Part shown: positions 41,582 to 50,727 of the stretch, in pieces
Numbering within the stretch: the stretch's first letter is position 1
Layout of the letters: every line of letters starts with the position of its first letter
Source of the DNA: Acidobacteriota bacterium
GTDB lineage: Bacteria > Acidobacteriota > Aminicenantia > Aminicenantales > Saccharicenantaceae
Assembly: GCA_028749115.1 (NCBI GenBank)
Contig: JAQURD010000002.1
Coordinates: 228,129-292,128, forward strand
Length of the DNA stretch: 64,000 nt
Direction: 5' to 3'
Position numbers and translations under genes: made by a program
Notes under the pieces: model-generated
What the model was told of the DNA's origin: nothing
What the model saw: only the letters and a program-made list of their open reading frames with translations
Databases searched by the model: none

Positions 41582-43660
41582 TTATCCTATCTTGGTAAAA
41601 GTTGCCCGTTCTTCAAATTCCTGCTTTTTGCCGTCATTCCAGGTGCCTATTGGCCGCAAATAGCCAACAATTCTTGAATAGACTTCTGTTGCGCTGCCGC
41701 AATCCGGGCAGGTGCGGTGTTCACCCCGGATATAGCCATGACGTTCACAGACGCTAAAGGTCGGAGTAATGCTGAAATAAGGCAACCTGGTCTCAGCTAT
41801 TTTTTGCACCAGCTGCCGGCAGGTCTGCCAGTCTATAGCTTCTGGCAGAAAAGCATGGAAAATTGTTCCGCCAGTATAAAGGGGCTGGATGTCTGCCTGG
41901 TGCTTTAAGGCATCAAAAATATCCCTGGTGGCATCAACATTGAGCTGGGTAGAGTTAGTCAAATAAGGGTGCTTATCAGTCCCAGAAGTATGAATATTCT
42001 TATATTTTTCACGGTCCAGCCTGGCCAGGCGGTAAGAAGTTGACTCAGCCGGAGAAGCCTCGAGGTTAAAAAGATGCACGGTCTCTTCCTGAAAATCTTT
42101 CAGGACATCCCTCATGAAGTTCATCGTCTCTATGGTAAATTCCTTGCCTTCGGGTGTGCCTATTCCCTGACCTAAGAAATTCATACAGGCTTCATGCATT
42201 CCGCAAATGCCAATAGTTGAGAAATGATTTTCAAAATGTCCAAGATAGACTTTAGTATAAGGCATTAAACCGCGTTCGAGCATATTGTTGACCACTTCTC
42301 TTTTGGTTTCGAGGGCCTCTTTTGCCAGAGTCATCATTTCTCTGAGCTTGCCGAAAAATTCTTCTTTTGATTTAGCTTCATAACCGATGCGGTTCAAGTT
42401 GATGGTGACGACACCGATTGAGCCGGTCTGGTCGCCAGCTCCCCACATGTTCCCGGGGCGCCTTTTTAGTTCCCTCATATCAAGGTTCAGCCGGCAGCAC
42501 ATGGCTCTGATATCACCTGGATTGAGGTTGGTCCCAATATAATTCTGAAAATAAGGGATGCCATACTTAGCCGTAGCCTCAAACAATAATCTGGCGTTAG
42601 GGCTGTTCCAGTCAAAATCCTTGGTGAGGTTATAAGTGGGTATGGGAAAAGTAAAGACCCGACCTTTCTGGTCACCCTCTATCATCAATTCGAGAAAAGC
42701 CCGGTTAATCAGATCCATTTCAGCCTGATAATCGCCATAGCAGGAGTCAAGCTCTTTTCCTCCCACAATTGCTTTTTTGTTTTTGAGGTCTTCGGGCACT
42801 GTCCAGTCAAAAGTTAAATTGGAAAAGGGAGTTTGCCAGCCCCAGCGGGAGGGAACATTCAAGCCAAAAACGAGCTTTTGAACGTCCTGTTTTACCTGTT
42901 CATAGGTGAGATGGTCAGCCCTGATGAAAGGAGCCAGAAAAGTATCAACGCTCGAAAAAGCCTGGGCTCCTGCAAACTCGGCCTGCATCGTGCCGATAAA
43001 ATTGACCATGTGCAGGGTAGCCGTCTCCAGGTGCCTGGCCGGGTGGGAGTGAACCTGATTGGGCACATGGCCAAACCCCCGGCGGAGCAAATTTTCCAGC
43101 GACCAGCCGGCACAGTAGCCGACAATCGGGTAAGAGAGATCATGAATATGAAATTGCCCGGTCTGATGAGCTTTTTTTATCCGTTCTGAATATAAATTAT
43201 TAAGAGCAAAATTGGCCAGCACTTCACCCGAAATTCTGGCATTAAGCCCGGAGAAGCTGACCTGGCCCTCATTACTGTTTTCACGGACTTTCCAGTCCTG
43301 GTCATTAATATAATCTTTAATTAATCGCTCCAGATTAAGGCCAGTTTCCCTGGCTTCTCGGATAGTTTTATGTTTTTCCCGGTAAAGAATATATGATTTG
43401 GCAACCTCATGATAGCCCTGTTTCATCAGGACCATCTCGACTATATCCTGAATCTGTTCAACCGAGGGGCTGGTGTAATCACCAAATTTTTCCTCCAGCA
43501 TGAAGACGACAATATCAGAAATATGCTGAGCTTCCATCAAATCATCAATTTCCTGAGAACACATGGCTTTATAAATCGCCCTGGTAATTTTTTCCTGGGT
43601 AAAATCAACAATTGAGCCATCACGTTTTTTAATCCTGGCAATTTTGTTATTTTTGACCAT
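41582..43660 (-). CDS. nrdD: Anaerobic (class III) ribonucleoside-triphosphate reductase
   Basis: A 692-residue glycyl-radical enzyme reducing NTPs to dNTPs without oxygen. An N-terminal ATP-cone (about residues 8-98, IKKRDGSIVDFTQEKITRAIYKA) senses ATP/dATP. The catalytic barrel includes the active-site region ICGMHEACMNF. A zinc site near the C terminus is CERHGYIRGEHRTCPDCG, and the glycyl-radical loop SRIVGYLRP carries the radical Gly at about residue 666. All key elements are intact. The Shine-Dalgarno is AAGGAGG. It is first in the operon nrdD-glutaredoxin-nrdG-dut. The upstream region has a sigma-70 promoter and a pair of NrdR boxes. Confidence 0.96.
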   Translation of the reverse strand: MVKNNKIARIKKRDGSIVDFTQEKITRAIYKAMCSQEIDDLMEAQHISDIVVFMLEEKFGDYTSPSVEQIQDIVEMVLMKQGYHEVAKSYILYREKHKTIREARETGLNLERLIKDYINDQDWKVRENSNEGQVSFSGLNARISGEVLANFALNNLYSERIKKAHQTGQFHIHDLSYPIVGYCAGWSLENLLRRGFGHVPNQVHSHPARHLETATLHMVNFIGTMQAEFAGAQAFSSVDTFLAPFIRADHLTYEQVKQDVQKLVFGLNVPSRWGWQTPFSNLTFDWTVPEDLKNKKAIVGGKELDSCYGDYQAEMDLINRAFLELMIEGDQKGRVFTFPIPTYNLTKDFDWNSPNARLLFEATAKYGIPYFQNYIGTNLNPGDIRAMCCRLNLDMRELKRRPGNMWGAGDQTGSIGVVTINLNRIGYEAKSKEEFFGKLREMMTLAKEALETKREVVNNMLERGLMPYTKVYLGHFENHFSTIGICGMHEACMNFLGQGIGTPEGKEFTIETMNFMRDVLKDFQEETVHLFNLEASPAESTSYRLARLDREKYKNIHTSGTDKHPYLTNSTQLNVDATRDIFDALKHQADIQPLYTGGTIFHAFLPEAIDWQTCRQLVQKIAETRLPYFSITPTFSVCERHGYIRGEHRTCPDCGSATEVYSRIVGYLRPIGTWNDGKKQEFEERATFTKIG

Positions 43661-43758
43661 TTGAGCCTCCTTCTATTTTTCTCGAATTTCATTCATAATG
43701 TTCTCCCGGAAAGCCCTTTTTATGTTATTATTAGAAGCAGAAGGTATAAAGTATTGAA

Positions 43759-43806
43759 AAACAATATCTTGAGTCATAATAAGGTCTTGGATACTAAATA
43801 TTGTGC
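43759..43806 (-). promoter_or_regulatory. NrdR box pair upstream of nrdD
   Basis: Two 16-bp sites: AAACAATATCTTGAGT (43759-43774) and ATACTAAATATTGTGC (43791-43806). Compared with ACACAATATATTGTGT they match at 13 and 12 of 16 positions. Their starts are 32 bases apart, the three-helical-turn spacing known for NrdR boxes. A weaker third copy (43814-43829) overlaps the -10 element. NrdR is the ATP/dATP-sensing repressor of nrd operons; its gene is not in the window. Confidence 0.7.
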
Positions 43807-43817
43807 CTTCGAGACTC

Positions 43818-43847
43818 AATATAATTCCAGTCAAAGCCAGATGTCAA
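43818..43847 (-). promoter_or_regulatory. Sigma-70 promoter of the nrdD operon
   Basis: Minus strand TTGACA (43842-43847), an 18-base spacer and TATATT (43818-43823). The -10 lies within a weak third NrdR-like site, and the two good NrdR boxes follow downstream, so a bound repressor would block transcription. Confidence 0.55.
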
Positions 43848-43882
43848 GTCAATTCTAAGAAAAATTTTTATCAGGGGGAAAA

Positions 43883-44287
43883 ATGCTTAAGCTGGACATT
43901 ATGACCACTAAGAAAGAAGAATTAATTGATATAACTCAAAGAGTCACCGGCGCAATAAAAGCCACTCAAATCAAAAAAGGAACAGCCGTTATCTATGTTC
44001 CACACACTACCTGCGGGCTGACCATTAACGAAAAAGCCGACCCGGACGTCGCTGCCGACATCCTGCTGGCCTTAAAAAAAGCGGTGCCTGATAGTCTGCC
44101 CTATGCTCATCTGGAAGGAAACTCAACTGCTCATATCAAGGCTTCTGTTATGGGCAGTTCGCTCCAGATTATGGTTGAAGACGGAGAACTCCAGCTCGGC
44201 CGGTGGCAGGGAATCTTTCTGGCTGAATTTGATGGACCAAGAAAAAGGGAGATCTGGATCCAGGCTAATGAGGATAGCCTGTTCTAA
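43883..44287 (+). CDS. yjbQ: YjbQ-family (UPF0047) protein
   Basis: A 134-residue protein of the YjbQ/UPF0047 family. Diagnostic segments are VPHTTCGLTINEKADPDV, HLEGNSTAHIKASVMGSS and LQLGRWQGIFLAEFDGPR. Family members show weak thiamine-phosphate synthase activity in E. coli; the real role is unclear. The conserved histidines and acidic residues are present. It diverges from nrdD across a 220-base region that contains the NrdR boxes, so its transcription could also be affected. It converges on the MFS gene, with 29 bases between the two stops. Confidence 0.92.
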   Translation: MLKLDIMTTKKEELIDITQRVTGAIKATQIKKGTAVIYVPHTTCGLTINEKADPDVAADILLALKKAVPDSLPYAHLEGNSTAHIKASVMGSSLQIMVEDGELQLGRWQGIFLAEFDGPRKREIWIQANEDSLF

Positions 44288-44316
44288 TTTACTTAAGTCG
44301 AGCTTGAGATGACCAG

Positions 44317-45681
44317 CTAATAAAGCACCGGGGGTGTTACTGTCTTCTGCCTCGCCGCTTCCAATCTTCCACCCTCACGGGAGTCAGCTTTCTTTAAAAG
44401 ATAGGAAAAGACAAGACCGACTAAACCCAGGCTGGCAAACATTAAAGAAGAAGCGGTATAAGAATGAGTTAAATCCCGGAGATAGCCATTTAACAGGGGG
44501 AAAAGTCCAAGGCCGATATTCTGAATAGCTGTCATTACACCGAAAGCCGTCCCTGTTCTCTCTTCCTTGACGACCAGCGGCACTGATGGCCAGAGAGCAG
44601 CTGGTACCAGGACGAAGGCCAGCCCCAGAAAAATCATAGGATAAGCCGGATAAATATTAGTTAAGCCCATTAAAAGATGGCAGGGGATAAGTATCAAAGA
44701 GCCAAGAATCATCAGGCTGGCTCGCCGGCCAAGGCGATCAATCAGCCGGCCAGCAAAAGGAGCAAAAATCATTGAAGCAAAAATGATAATTGAGCTGATT
44801 CCACCAGCAGTACTGAACATGTGCAGGAAATTATTAAAGACCTGAGCTAAAAATCCGTCGGAGGAAGAAGCTGCTCTGGCTATCCCCCATTTATCAACAA
44901 AGAAATCCGTGGACAGGGCAGTAAACGGGAAAATAGCTGAATAAAAAGTAAAGCAGAGGGCAGTAATATACCAGAAAGTTGGTTTATATTCTTTAATCTC
45001 TTTGATTTTGATTTTTTCGGTTACATTCTCTTTTTTAAGCTTTAAGACTTTTTCCCCTGGTTTATCCAGCACCACATAAAAAATATTCCCAAGGAGAGAC
45101 AGGCCGCAGGCTAGAACTGCCGCCAGCAGGGCATAGCGAAAGCCGCCAAAATAACTGGTGATAAGCTCACCGGTATTAAAGGCAAAAAGAGAGCCCAGGC
45201 GGCTGACAGTTAAAGTCACACCGAAAGAAAAAGCCAGTTCTTTATTCTTAAACCAGCGGGCCAGCATGGCACTCTGGGCTACGATTAATGGTTCTGAACC
45301 AGCACCAAAAATGAACCGGCCAAGGAAAAAGACAGGGATGCTTCTGGCCTTCCAGACAATGACTGCTCCAATAAAAATCAGGCAGGAGAAAAGTAAACTG
45401 GCTTTTCTTGTGCCAAGTTTATCAACCAGAACTCCACCAACCAGAACAGCCAGGACGGCGGCTAAGCTGTACATGGTAAAAAAGGTGCCAACCGTTTGAC
45501 GAGCCGCCTTTAATTCCTCAATCAGTGATGGAGCTATAGCCGCTACAATGTCATAAGCAAAATAGCAGCCAAAGGAAAGCGAAGCAATAAAAGCCAGCAT
45601 CAAATACCGGTAAAACTTGCTAGCCGGATTAAATAAACCTGTTTTTTTCACTTCAGCGCCAGCTACGGAAAAACTCTCCAT
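44317..45681 (-). CDS. Major facilitator superfamily transporter
   Basis: A 454-residue, 12-helix MFS permease. The signature between helices 2 and 3 is GGVLVDKLGTRKASLL and its second-half counterpart is AGRLIDRLGRRASLMI. The extracytoplasmic turn IFGAGSEPLIVAQSAMLARWF marks the NNP/oxalate:formate or sugar-phosphate type half. A long, lysine-rich cytoplasmic loop separates the halves (EKVLKLKKENVTEKIKIKEIKE). Substrate cannot be assigned. It is a single gene, divergent from the amidase gene. Confidence 0.9.
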   Translation of the reverse strand: MESFSVAGAEVKKTGLFNPASKFYRYLMLAFIASLSFGCYFAYDIVAAIAPSLIEELKAARQTVGTFFTMYSLAAVLAVLVGGVLVDKLGTRKASLLFSCLIFIGAVIVWKARSIPVFFLGRFIFGAGSEPLIVAQSAMLARWFKNKELAFSFGVTLTVSRLGSLFAFNTGELITSYFGGFRYALLAAVLACGLSLLGNIFYVVLDKPGEKVLKLKKENVTEKIKIKEIKEYKPTFWYITALCFTFYSAIFPFTALSTDFFVDKWGIARAASSSDGFLAQVFNNFLHMFSTAGGISSIIIFASMIFAPFAGRLIDRLGRRASLMILGSLILIPCHLLMGLTNIYPAYPMIFLGLAFVLVPAALWPSVPLVVKEERTGTAFGVMTAIQNIGLGLFPLLNGYLRDLTHSYTASSLMFASLGLVGLVFSYLLKKADSREGGRLEAARQKTVTPPVLY

Positions 45682-45837
45682 CCGAAGATATTAATGGGAA
45701 ACTATAGCACTAGTTGAAAATAAGTCAATATAATTTTCTGGTTTTCGGCCGTTGCCACTCACACTGATTGTCTTCTTGACCTGTCTGCTTATTTTGAAGT
45801 TAAATAGGATTAATAAAAAAGAAGGAAGGAGAAATCC

Positions 45838-47571
45838 ATGAAATATAGTTTTAAACCCGGTTCTGTTTCCTGGCCAGTGGTTGGTCTCATCTTAAGTTTG
45901 ATTCTAATTATCGGAGGAGCATTTTCTCTTTATTACATCAAAGGCAGGACAATTACCATTCAGGATATTTCTTCGGCCTCAAAAATTGCCGGCCTTAATT
46001 TTAGCTATCAGGAAAAAAAGATAATGCTGCCCGCCCTCAAGGATAATCTAGCCAGTTATAAAAAAATGCGCAACATTCATTTAGAAAATTCTGTGACCCC
46101 GGCTTTAATCTTTAATGCCCTGCCTGCCGGCTTCGATTTAAGAGCGGTAGAAACTGATGGCCAGTTTATCTACGATGACCCGGTCAGCCTGGAGGTGCCT
46201 GAGAGTGAAGAAGCCTTAGCTTTCTATCCGGTAACAGACCTGGCCTGGCTGATAAAAAACAGAAAAATCAGTTCAGAGTATCTCACCCGGATATATCTTG
46301 ATCGTCTGAAAAAATATGGACCCAAGCTTCACTGCCTGGTAACTTTGACCGAGGACTTAGCTTTAAAACAGGCGCGGCATGCTGATGAAGAATTGGCCAG
46401 AGGGATTTACCGGGGAGCTCTGCATGGCATTCCCTATGGCTTGAAAGATTTATTTGCGGTCAAAGGATATCCTACCACCTGGGGTTCGCCCATCTATAAA
46501 ACTCAGGTTTTGGAGCAGGAGGCTACCGTCTATAAAAAATTAACTGAGGCAGGAGCTGTGCTGGTCGCCAAGTTGAGTATGGGAGAGTTAGCTATGGATG
46601 ATGTCTGGTTTGGCGGGCAGACCCGCAATCCCTGGGACCCAAATCAGGGCTCAAGTGGCTCTTCTGCCGGTTCGGCTTCGGCCACAGCTGCCGGCCTTGT
46701 AGCTTTTGCCATTGGAACTGAGACCTGGGGATCGATCGTTTCTCCTTCGACTCGCTGCGGTGTTTCCGGACTCAGACCGACTTTTGGCCGGGTCAGCCGC
46801 TATGGAGCCATGGCCCTTAGCTGGAGCATGGATAAGATTGGACCCCTGGCCCGCTCGGTTGAAGATCTGGCCCTTATTTTCCGGGCCATGATTGGCCCCG
46901 ATGGTCAGGATAGAACAGTTTTCGATCTGCCTTTTTCTTATAACGGGCGGTCAGATTTAAAGAAAATCAAGATTGGCTATCATAAAAAGAGTTTTGATGA
47001 AGCCCGCCATCATCAGGATAAATACCTGGCTGTGCTCGATGTCTTAAGATCCCTGGGACTTGAGCTTCAAGAAATAGAACTGCCAGAAATTGATCCGGAG
47101 ATAATCAGCTTCATTTTAAATGTGGAAGCAGCCGCTGCCTTTGACGAGTTGACAAGAACCGGCCAGGATGACTTGATGGTCAGGCAGGGACCGGAAGACT
47201 GGCCAAATATCTTCAGACAGGCCAGATTTGTGCCAGCGGTTGAATATATTCAAGCCAACCGGCTTAGGAGCTTGCTCATTGAGCAGTTTGCCGCCAGGCT
47301 CAAAGGAATTGATGTTTATCTAACCACTTCTGGCGGCTCCAGCCTTCTCCTGACCAATTTGACCGGGCAGCCAACTGTGGTCGTCCCCTGCGGCTTTGAT
47401 GATAAAGGACATCCTTTAAGTATTTCTTTTATTGGGAATCTTTTTAAAGAGGGTCTGGCACTCCGGCTGGCTAAGGCTTATCAGCAGGCTACAGGTTTTC
47501 ACCTGAAACATCCTGATCTTAGCCTTCTCGATCAGCTCAAGGATGCTCACCGGCCAGAAGAAGAAGACTGA
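45838..47571 (+). CDS. Membrane-anchored amidase (amidase signature family)
   Basis: A 577-residue protein with an N-terminal anchor helix (VGLILSLILIIGGAFSLYYI), so the enzyme should face the periplasm. The Ser-cisSer-Lys triad regions are present: Lys in HGIPYGLKDLFAVKG, the glycine/serine stretch QGSSGSSAGSASATAAGL, and the nucleophile region GTETWGSIVSPS (GTDTGGSI in most). It resembles amidases of the GatA fold, but the anchor and lack of gatB/gatC neighbours argue against tRNA amidotransfer. Extra N-terminal sequence of about 130 residues precedes the catalytic domain. Substrate unknown; secreted amidases often act on peptide or glycan amides. It is preceded by AAGGAAGGAG. Confidence 0.88.
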   Translation: MKYSFKPGSVSWPVVGLILSLILIIGGAFSLYYIKGRTITIQDISSASKIAGLNFSYQEKKIMLPALKDNLASYKKMRNIHLENSVTPALIFNALPAGFDLRAVETDGQFIYDDPVSLEVPESEEALAFYPVTDLAWLIKNRKISSEYLTRIYLDRLKKYGPKLHCLVTLTEDLALKQARHADEELARGIYRGALHGIPYGLKDLFAVKGYPTTWGSPIYKTQVLEQEATVYKKLTEAGAVLVAKLSMGELAMDDVWFGGQTRNPWDPNQGSSGSSAGSASATAAGLVAFAIGTETWGSIVSPSTRCGVSGLRPTFGRVSRYGAMALSWSMDKIGPLARSVEDLALIFRAMIGPDGQDRTVFDLPFSYNGRSDLKKIKIGYHKKSFDEARHHQDKYLAVLDVLRSLGLELQEIELPEIDPEIISFILNVEAAAAFDELTRTGQDDLMVRQGPEDWPNIFRQARFVPAVEYIQANRLRSLLIEQFAARLKGIDVYLTTSGGSSLLLTNLTGQPTVVVPCGFDDKGHPLSISFIGNLFKEGLALRLAKAYQQATGFHLKHPDLSLLDQLKDAHRPEEED

Positions 47572-47620
47572 ATGGCTCATGAAGATCAAATTTGGGATTT
47601 ATAATTTATAGTTAAAAACC

Positions 47621-49282
47621 ATGAAAATAACTGAAGTCAAAAATATTGACAGGTTTAAAAAAGCCTTACAACTGTCTTTTGAGAATTTAAAGGAAAATCA
47701 AATTGTCGAAAGAATCCTCAAAAGAGACTTTACCATCTGGAAAGACAGGGATGAAGAAATATCCAATCGTTTAGGCTGGCTGGACAGTCTTCAGAGAACC
47801 GGGCCTTTCTTTGCTGATTATGAGCAACTGGCCAGAGAAATAAGGGACGCCGGCTATAGCCGGATTTTGCTTCTCGGGATGGGCGGTTCAAGCCTGGCCC
47901 CCGGTGTCATCAGCCAGGTTTACCCACTGAAACCAGGCTTTCCTGTTCTTTCCATACTAGATTCTACTTGCCCTCTGACTGTCAGCCGGGCCAGAGCCTC
48001 CTTCGAAAAGGAGAAGACTTTTTCCCTCGTTTCATCGAAGAGCGGTACCACGGCTGAAACCATGAATCTTTTCAAATTCTTTTACCATCAAGCAGAACAA
48101 AAATCTGGAGCTGGGGCTTCCAATGAATTTATAGCAATTACTGACCCACAAACACCGCTCGAAGCTCTCGGGAAAAAGCTCAAGCTGAAACAGATAATTG
48201 CCGGCTTACCTGATGTCGGTGGCCGTTTTTCTGCCCTATCGCCCTTTGGCCTGTTACCGGCTGCTCTGACAGGAGTAGATCTCGAAGTATTCTCTGCCCC
48301 AGCTGAACAAAGCCTGTCTGATCTTCAGACCTGCAAGGATCAGCACCCCGGAGTTATCCTCGGGACAATTTTCGGTACCCTTTATTCATCTGGCTTTAAT
48401 AAACTGACTCTGATCATGCCAGCCGGGCTAATAGCTTTTGGCCGCTGGCTGGAGCAGTTGATAGCCGAAAGTACAGGGAAAGAAGGCCAGGGAATTGTAC
48501 CTGTCCTCGAACCACTGCCCGTATCCACTGAAGCTTATTCCAGCGACAGGATATTTGTTACCTTCAGCCTGAAAGGCCAGAATGAACCCTTCTGGCTTCA
48601 GCGACTTGAAAATGTTTCAAAATCCGGGTTGCCTTGCCTTCATCTAAGGTTCTCACCATCTGAATTAGCGGCGGAATTTTTCAACTGGGAAATAGCCACT
48701 GCCCTGGCTGGATATTTTTTAAAGATCAATCCTTTCAATCAGCCTGACGTTGAACTGACTAAAAAGAAAACCTGGGAAATTCTTAATCAGCCAGAAAGTG
48801 TCAGCCTTGAAGGCTATCTACCTGCTGACAGCGAAAAAGACATTAGTCTGATTATTAAATCCCTGATTTCAGGCCAGGATAAGCTTAAGCCTTACATCAG
48901 CCTGCTCGTCTATTTGCCATCAGATGATAATCTGAACACTGCTCTGGATAACTTAGCCAGGCAAATTACAGAAAAAACTCATTGGCCCTGTACCTGGAAT
49001 TATGGTCCGGCTTATCTCCACTCTACGGGTCAGCTTTACAAGGGAGATTCTGGCCAGGGACGTTTTCTTGGGCTGGTCTACGAGGAGAGCCAGGAATTAG
49101 CTATTCCTGCGCTTCCAGATTGGCCGCCCAGCCCACTATCTCTTAACCAACTGTTCAGAGCCCAGGCTCTGGCTGATCTGGCTGCCCTTCAGGCCAAAAA
49201 CAGAAAAGCCTTGTTTTTAAATCTGAAAGGAAATCTGGTTAAAAATATCTTTACCTTAAACGAAGTGGTTAGAAACCTTTAG
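47621..49282 (+). CDS. pgi: Glucose-6-phosphate isomerase (type fused to transaldolase elsewhere)
   Basis: A 553-residue isomerase interconverting glucose 6-phosphate and fructose 6-phosphate. The double SIS fold carries ILLLGMGGSSLAPGV, SSKSGTTAETMNLF (phosphate loop), GGRFSALSPFGLLPAAL, AESTGKEGQGIVPVLEP and HSTGQLYKGDSGQGRF. These are the hallmarks of the long Pgi variant found as the C-terminal half of transaldolase-Pgi fusions, here without the transaldolase part. The amidase gene lies 50 bases upstream on the same strand. There is no clear ribosome-binding site before the ATG (TTAAAAACC), so the start is less certain than the identity. Confidence 0.88.
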   Translation: MKITEVKNIDRFKKALQLSFENLKENQIVERILKRDFTIWKDRDEEISNRLGWLDSLQRTGPFFADYEQLAREIRDAGYSRILLLGMGGSSLAPGVISQVYPLKPGFPVLSILDSTCPLTVSRARASFEKEKTFSLVSSKSGTTAETMNLFKFFYHQAEQKSGAGASNEFIAITDPQTPLEALGKKLKLKQIIAGLPDVGGRFSALSPFGLLPAALTGVDLEVFSAPAEQSLSDLQTCKDQHPGVILGTIFGTLYSSGFNKLTLIMPAGLIAFGRWLEQLIAESTGKEGQGIVPVLEPLPVSTEAYSSDRIFVTFSLKGQNEPFWLQRLENVSKSGLPCLHLRFSPSELAAEFFNWEIATALAGYFLKINPFNQPDVELTKKKTWEILNQPESVSLEGYLPADSEKDISLIIKSLISGQDKLKPYISLLVYLPSDDNLNTALDNLARQITEKTHWPCTWNYGPAYLHSTGQLYKGDSGQGRFLGLVYEESQELAIPALPDWPPSPLSLNQLFRAQALADLAALQAKNRKALFLNLKGNLVKNIFTLNEVVRNL

Positions 49283-49349
49283 ATTCTAACTGTGATAGAA
49301 GAAAAGGAAAGAATAAATCTCCCCTTTTTAAGCTGTCGAAAAGATGAAT

Positions 49350-50048
49350 TTAGTATAGCCCGCAAAAAACGATGTCAGCAGAAAAAATTTCTTTCGTTTT
49401 AGCTGTAACTTTTCTGTCAACCTGATCTTTGACATTTAGATAAAACCAGAAGCGGTCAAAGAGTCTCAATTTAGAAAGGTAAAACTTAGCATAATCAGTC
49501 ATATTGTTAACAATAATCCGGGCAATTTCTTTATCTTTTTTATCCTGCAAAACAACGTGAGTAACTGTCTCTGACTTTTCCAGCCGGCCATAGACTTTAA
49601 CCCTGGTTTTTCCCTGCCATTCTTCTGACTTGTTAATACCAGTGATATTTAAAACCACATAACTATCCCTCAAGCTAGGCGGGAAATAGTCACGATAGTT
49701 AGGTTCGGCAGAACGAGTATAGATGTTGCGATAACCTGTATTTTCTTTCAGGTCAATTGAATTGGCTACCGCCAGATTAGCCTTTTCAGGGAGAATGGTC
49801 ACTGCTACTCTGACCTGTTTACCTATCAAATTTTCTACTCTACCCTCAATCTGACCAGCAATGATAATATCCAGGCCCTGAGCTTCTGGCAAATAGATAT
49901 ATTTGCCTACAGCTGTTTTGACCAGGCCTTCAAATATTTTTTCCTGGGCTGGAGAACTTGCCTGCTGACTGAAGGCAGCTATCGAGCAGAGGGTGATAAG
50001 CCCAATATTCAGAACAAAACTTAGTGCAACTTTTTTCCAGGAAGCCAT
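49350..50048 (-). CDS. Hypothetical secreted protein
   Basis: I do not recognise this family. The product has 232 residues with a signal peptide (VALSFVLNIGLITLCSIAAFSQQ). The mature part is predicted mostly beta (IIAGQIEGRVENLIGKQVRVAVTIL, KTRVKVYGRLEKSETVTHVVLQDKKDKEIARIIVNN), which could be an OB-like or nucleotide-independent binding fold. One Cys is near the C terminus (FCGLY). The ATG follows GGAGGTATAGG. It is on the same strand as the Spy-like gene, 169 bases downstream of it. Confidence 0.65.
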   Translation of the reverse strand: MASWKKVALSFVLNIGLITLCSIAAFSQQASSPAQEKIFEGLVKTAVGKYIYLPEAQGLDIIIAGQIEGRVENLIGKQVRVAVTILPEKANLAVANSIDLKENTGYRNIYTRSAEPNYRDYFPPSLRDSYVVLNITGINKSEEWQGKTRVKVYGRLEKSETVTHVVLQDKKDKEIARIIVNNMTDYAKFYLSKLRLFDRFWFYLNVKDQVDRKVTAKTKEIFSADIVFCGLY

Positions 50049-50217
50049 TTCCTATACCTCCATTTCACGTTTATGAAATTAAAAATTTTTTAGGGTTCTT
50101 TCTTCTGTCCTTTCCTTTAGATCGAACTGGAAAGAATCTTTATATCACTGATTCTATTAAATGTAAAGAAAAATGTAAGGTAGCTTCCGTTTTTAATATT
50201 TTTCAGTTATTTGATGA

Positions 50218-50727
50218 TTAGTAACTTCCAGGGTCAAAATCGCCACGCTTCATCATCAATCCGCCTCTCCTTCCCCGCTGGCCCCCTTGCCATTCCCGAC
50301 GGAGCCTGAAATCCTGACGATAACCTTCAAGCTTTTTGAGCTGTTCAGGAGTAAAAATCTTTTCCCAGGCCTTTCTATTTTTATATAAAGCTTTCATCCG
50401 GTCAGCTCTGAGCCGGGACATCTGATCAATAAGGTCATTGATCTTCTGCTCATCAGCCCCGGGATCAGCTATTAGCTTCTTCAGCTCATCTCTCATCGGA
50501 ACCATTTTTTCCCGGTGAGCTCTGGCTTCTGCCAGCCTTGCCTGGCGGAATTCTTCGAACTTTCTCTCCTGCTCAGGTGTCAGTTGAAGGGCATCTTTTA
50601 GCACCTGAGGGCATAAGCTAACCCGGCCCGCTTTCGGCGGCTGTACTGCCTGTGCACTCACCGTCGAATAGATAAAGATAACCATCAGGGCAAAAACTGT
50701 CAGGCTAATCAAACTTCTCTTATTCAT
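50218..50727 (-). CDS. Spy/CpxP-like periplasmic protein
   Basis: A 169-residue periplasmic helical protein. A signal peptide (SLISLTVFALMVIFIYSTVSAQA) is followed by two copies of the LTxxQ-like motif (LQLTPEQERKFEEFRQ and IFTPEQLKKLEGYRQ) separated by long charged helices (MRDELKKLIADPGADEQKINDLIDQMSRL). It ends in an Arg/Gly-rich tail (EWQGGQRGRRGG). This is the Spy/CpxP/zinc-resistance-associated family, which acts as envelope chaperones or metal/stress sensors. Shine-Dalgarno AGGAGGAAAAA. No two-component system is next to it. Confidence 0.82.
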   Translation of the reverse strand: MNKRSLISLTVFALMVIFIYSTVSAQAVQPPKAGRVSLCPQVLKDALQLTPEQERKFEEFRQARLAEARAHREKMVPMRDELKKLIADPGADEQKINDLIDQMSRLRADRMKALYKNRKAWEKIFTPEQLKKLEGYRQDFRLRREWQGGQRGRRGGLMMKRGDFDPGSY

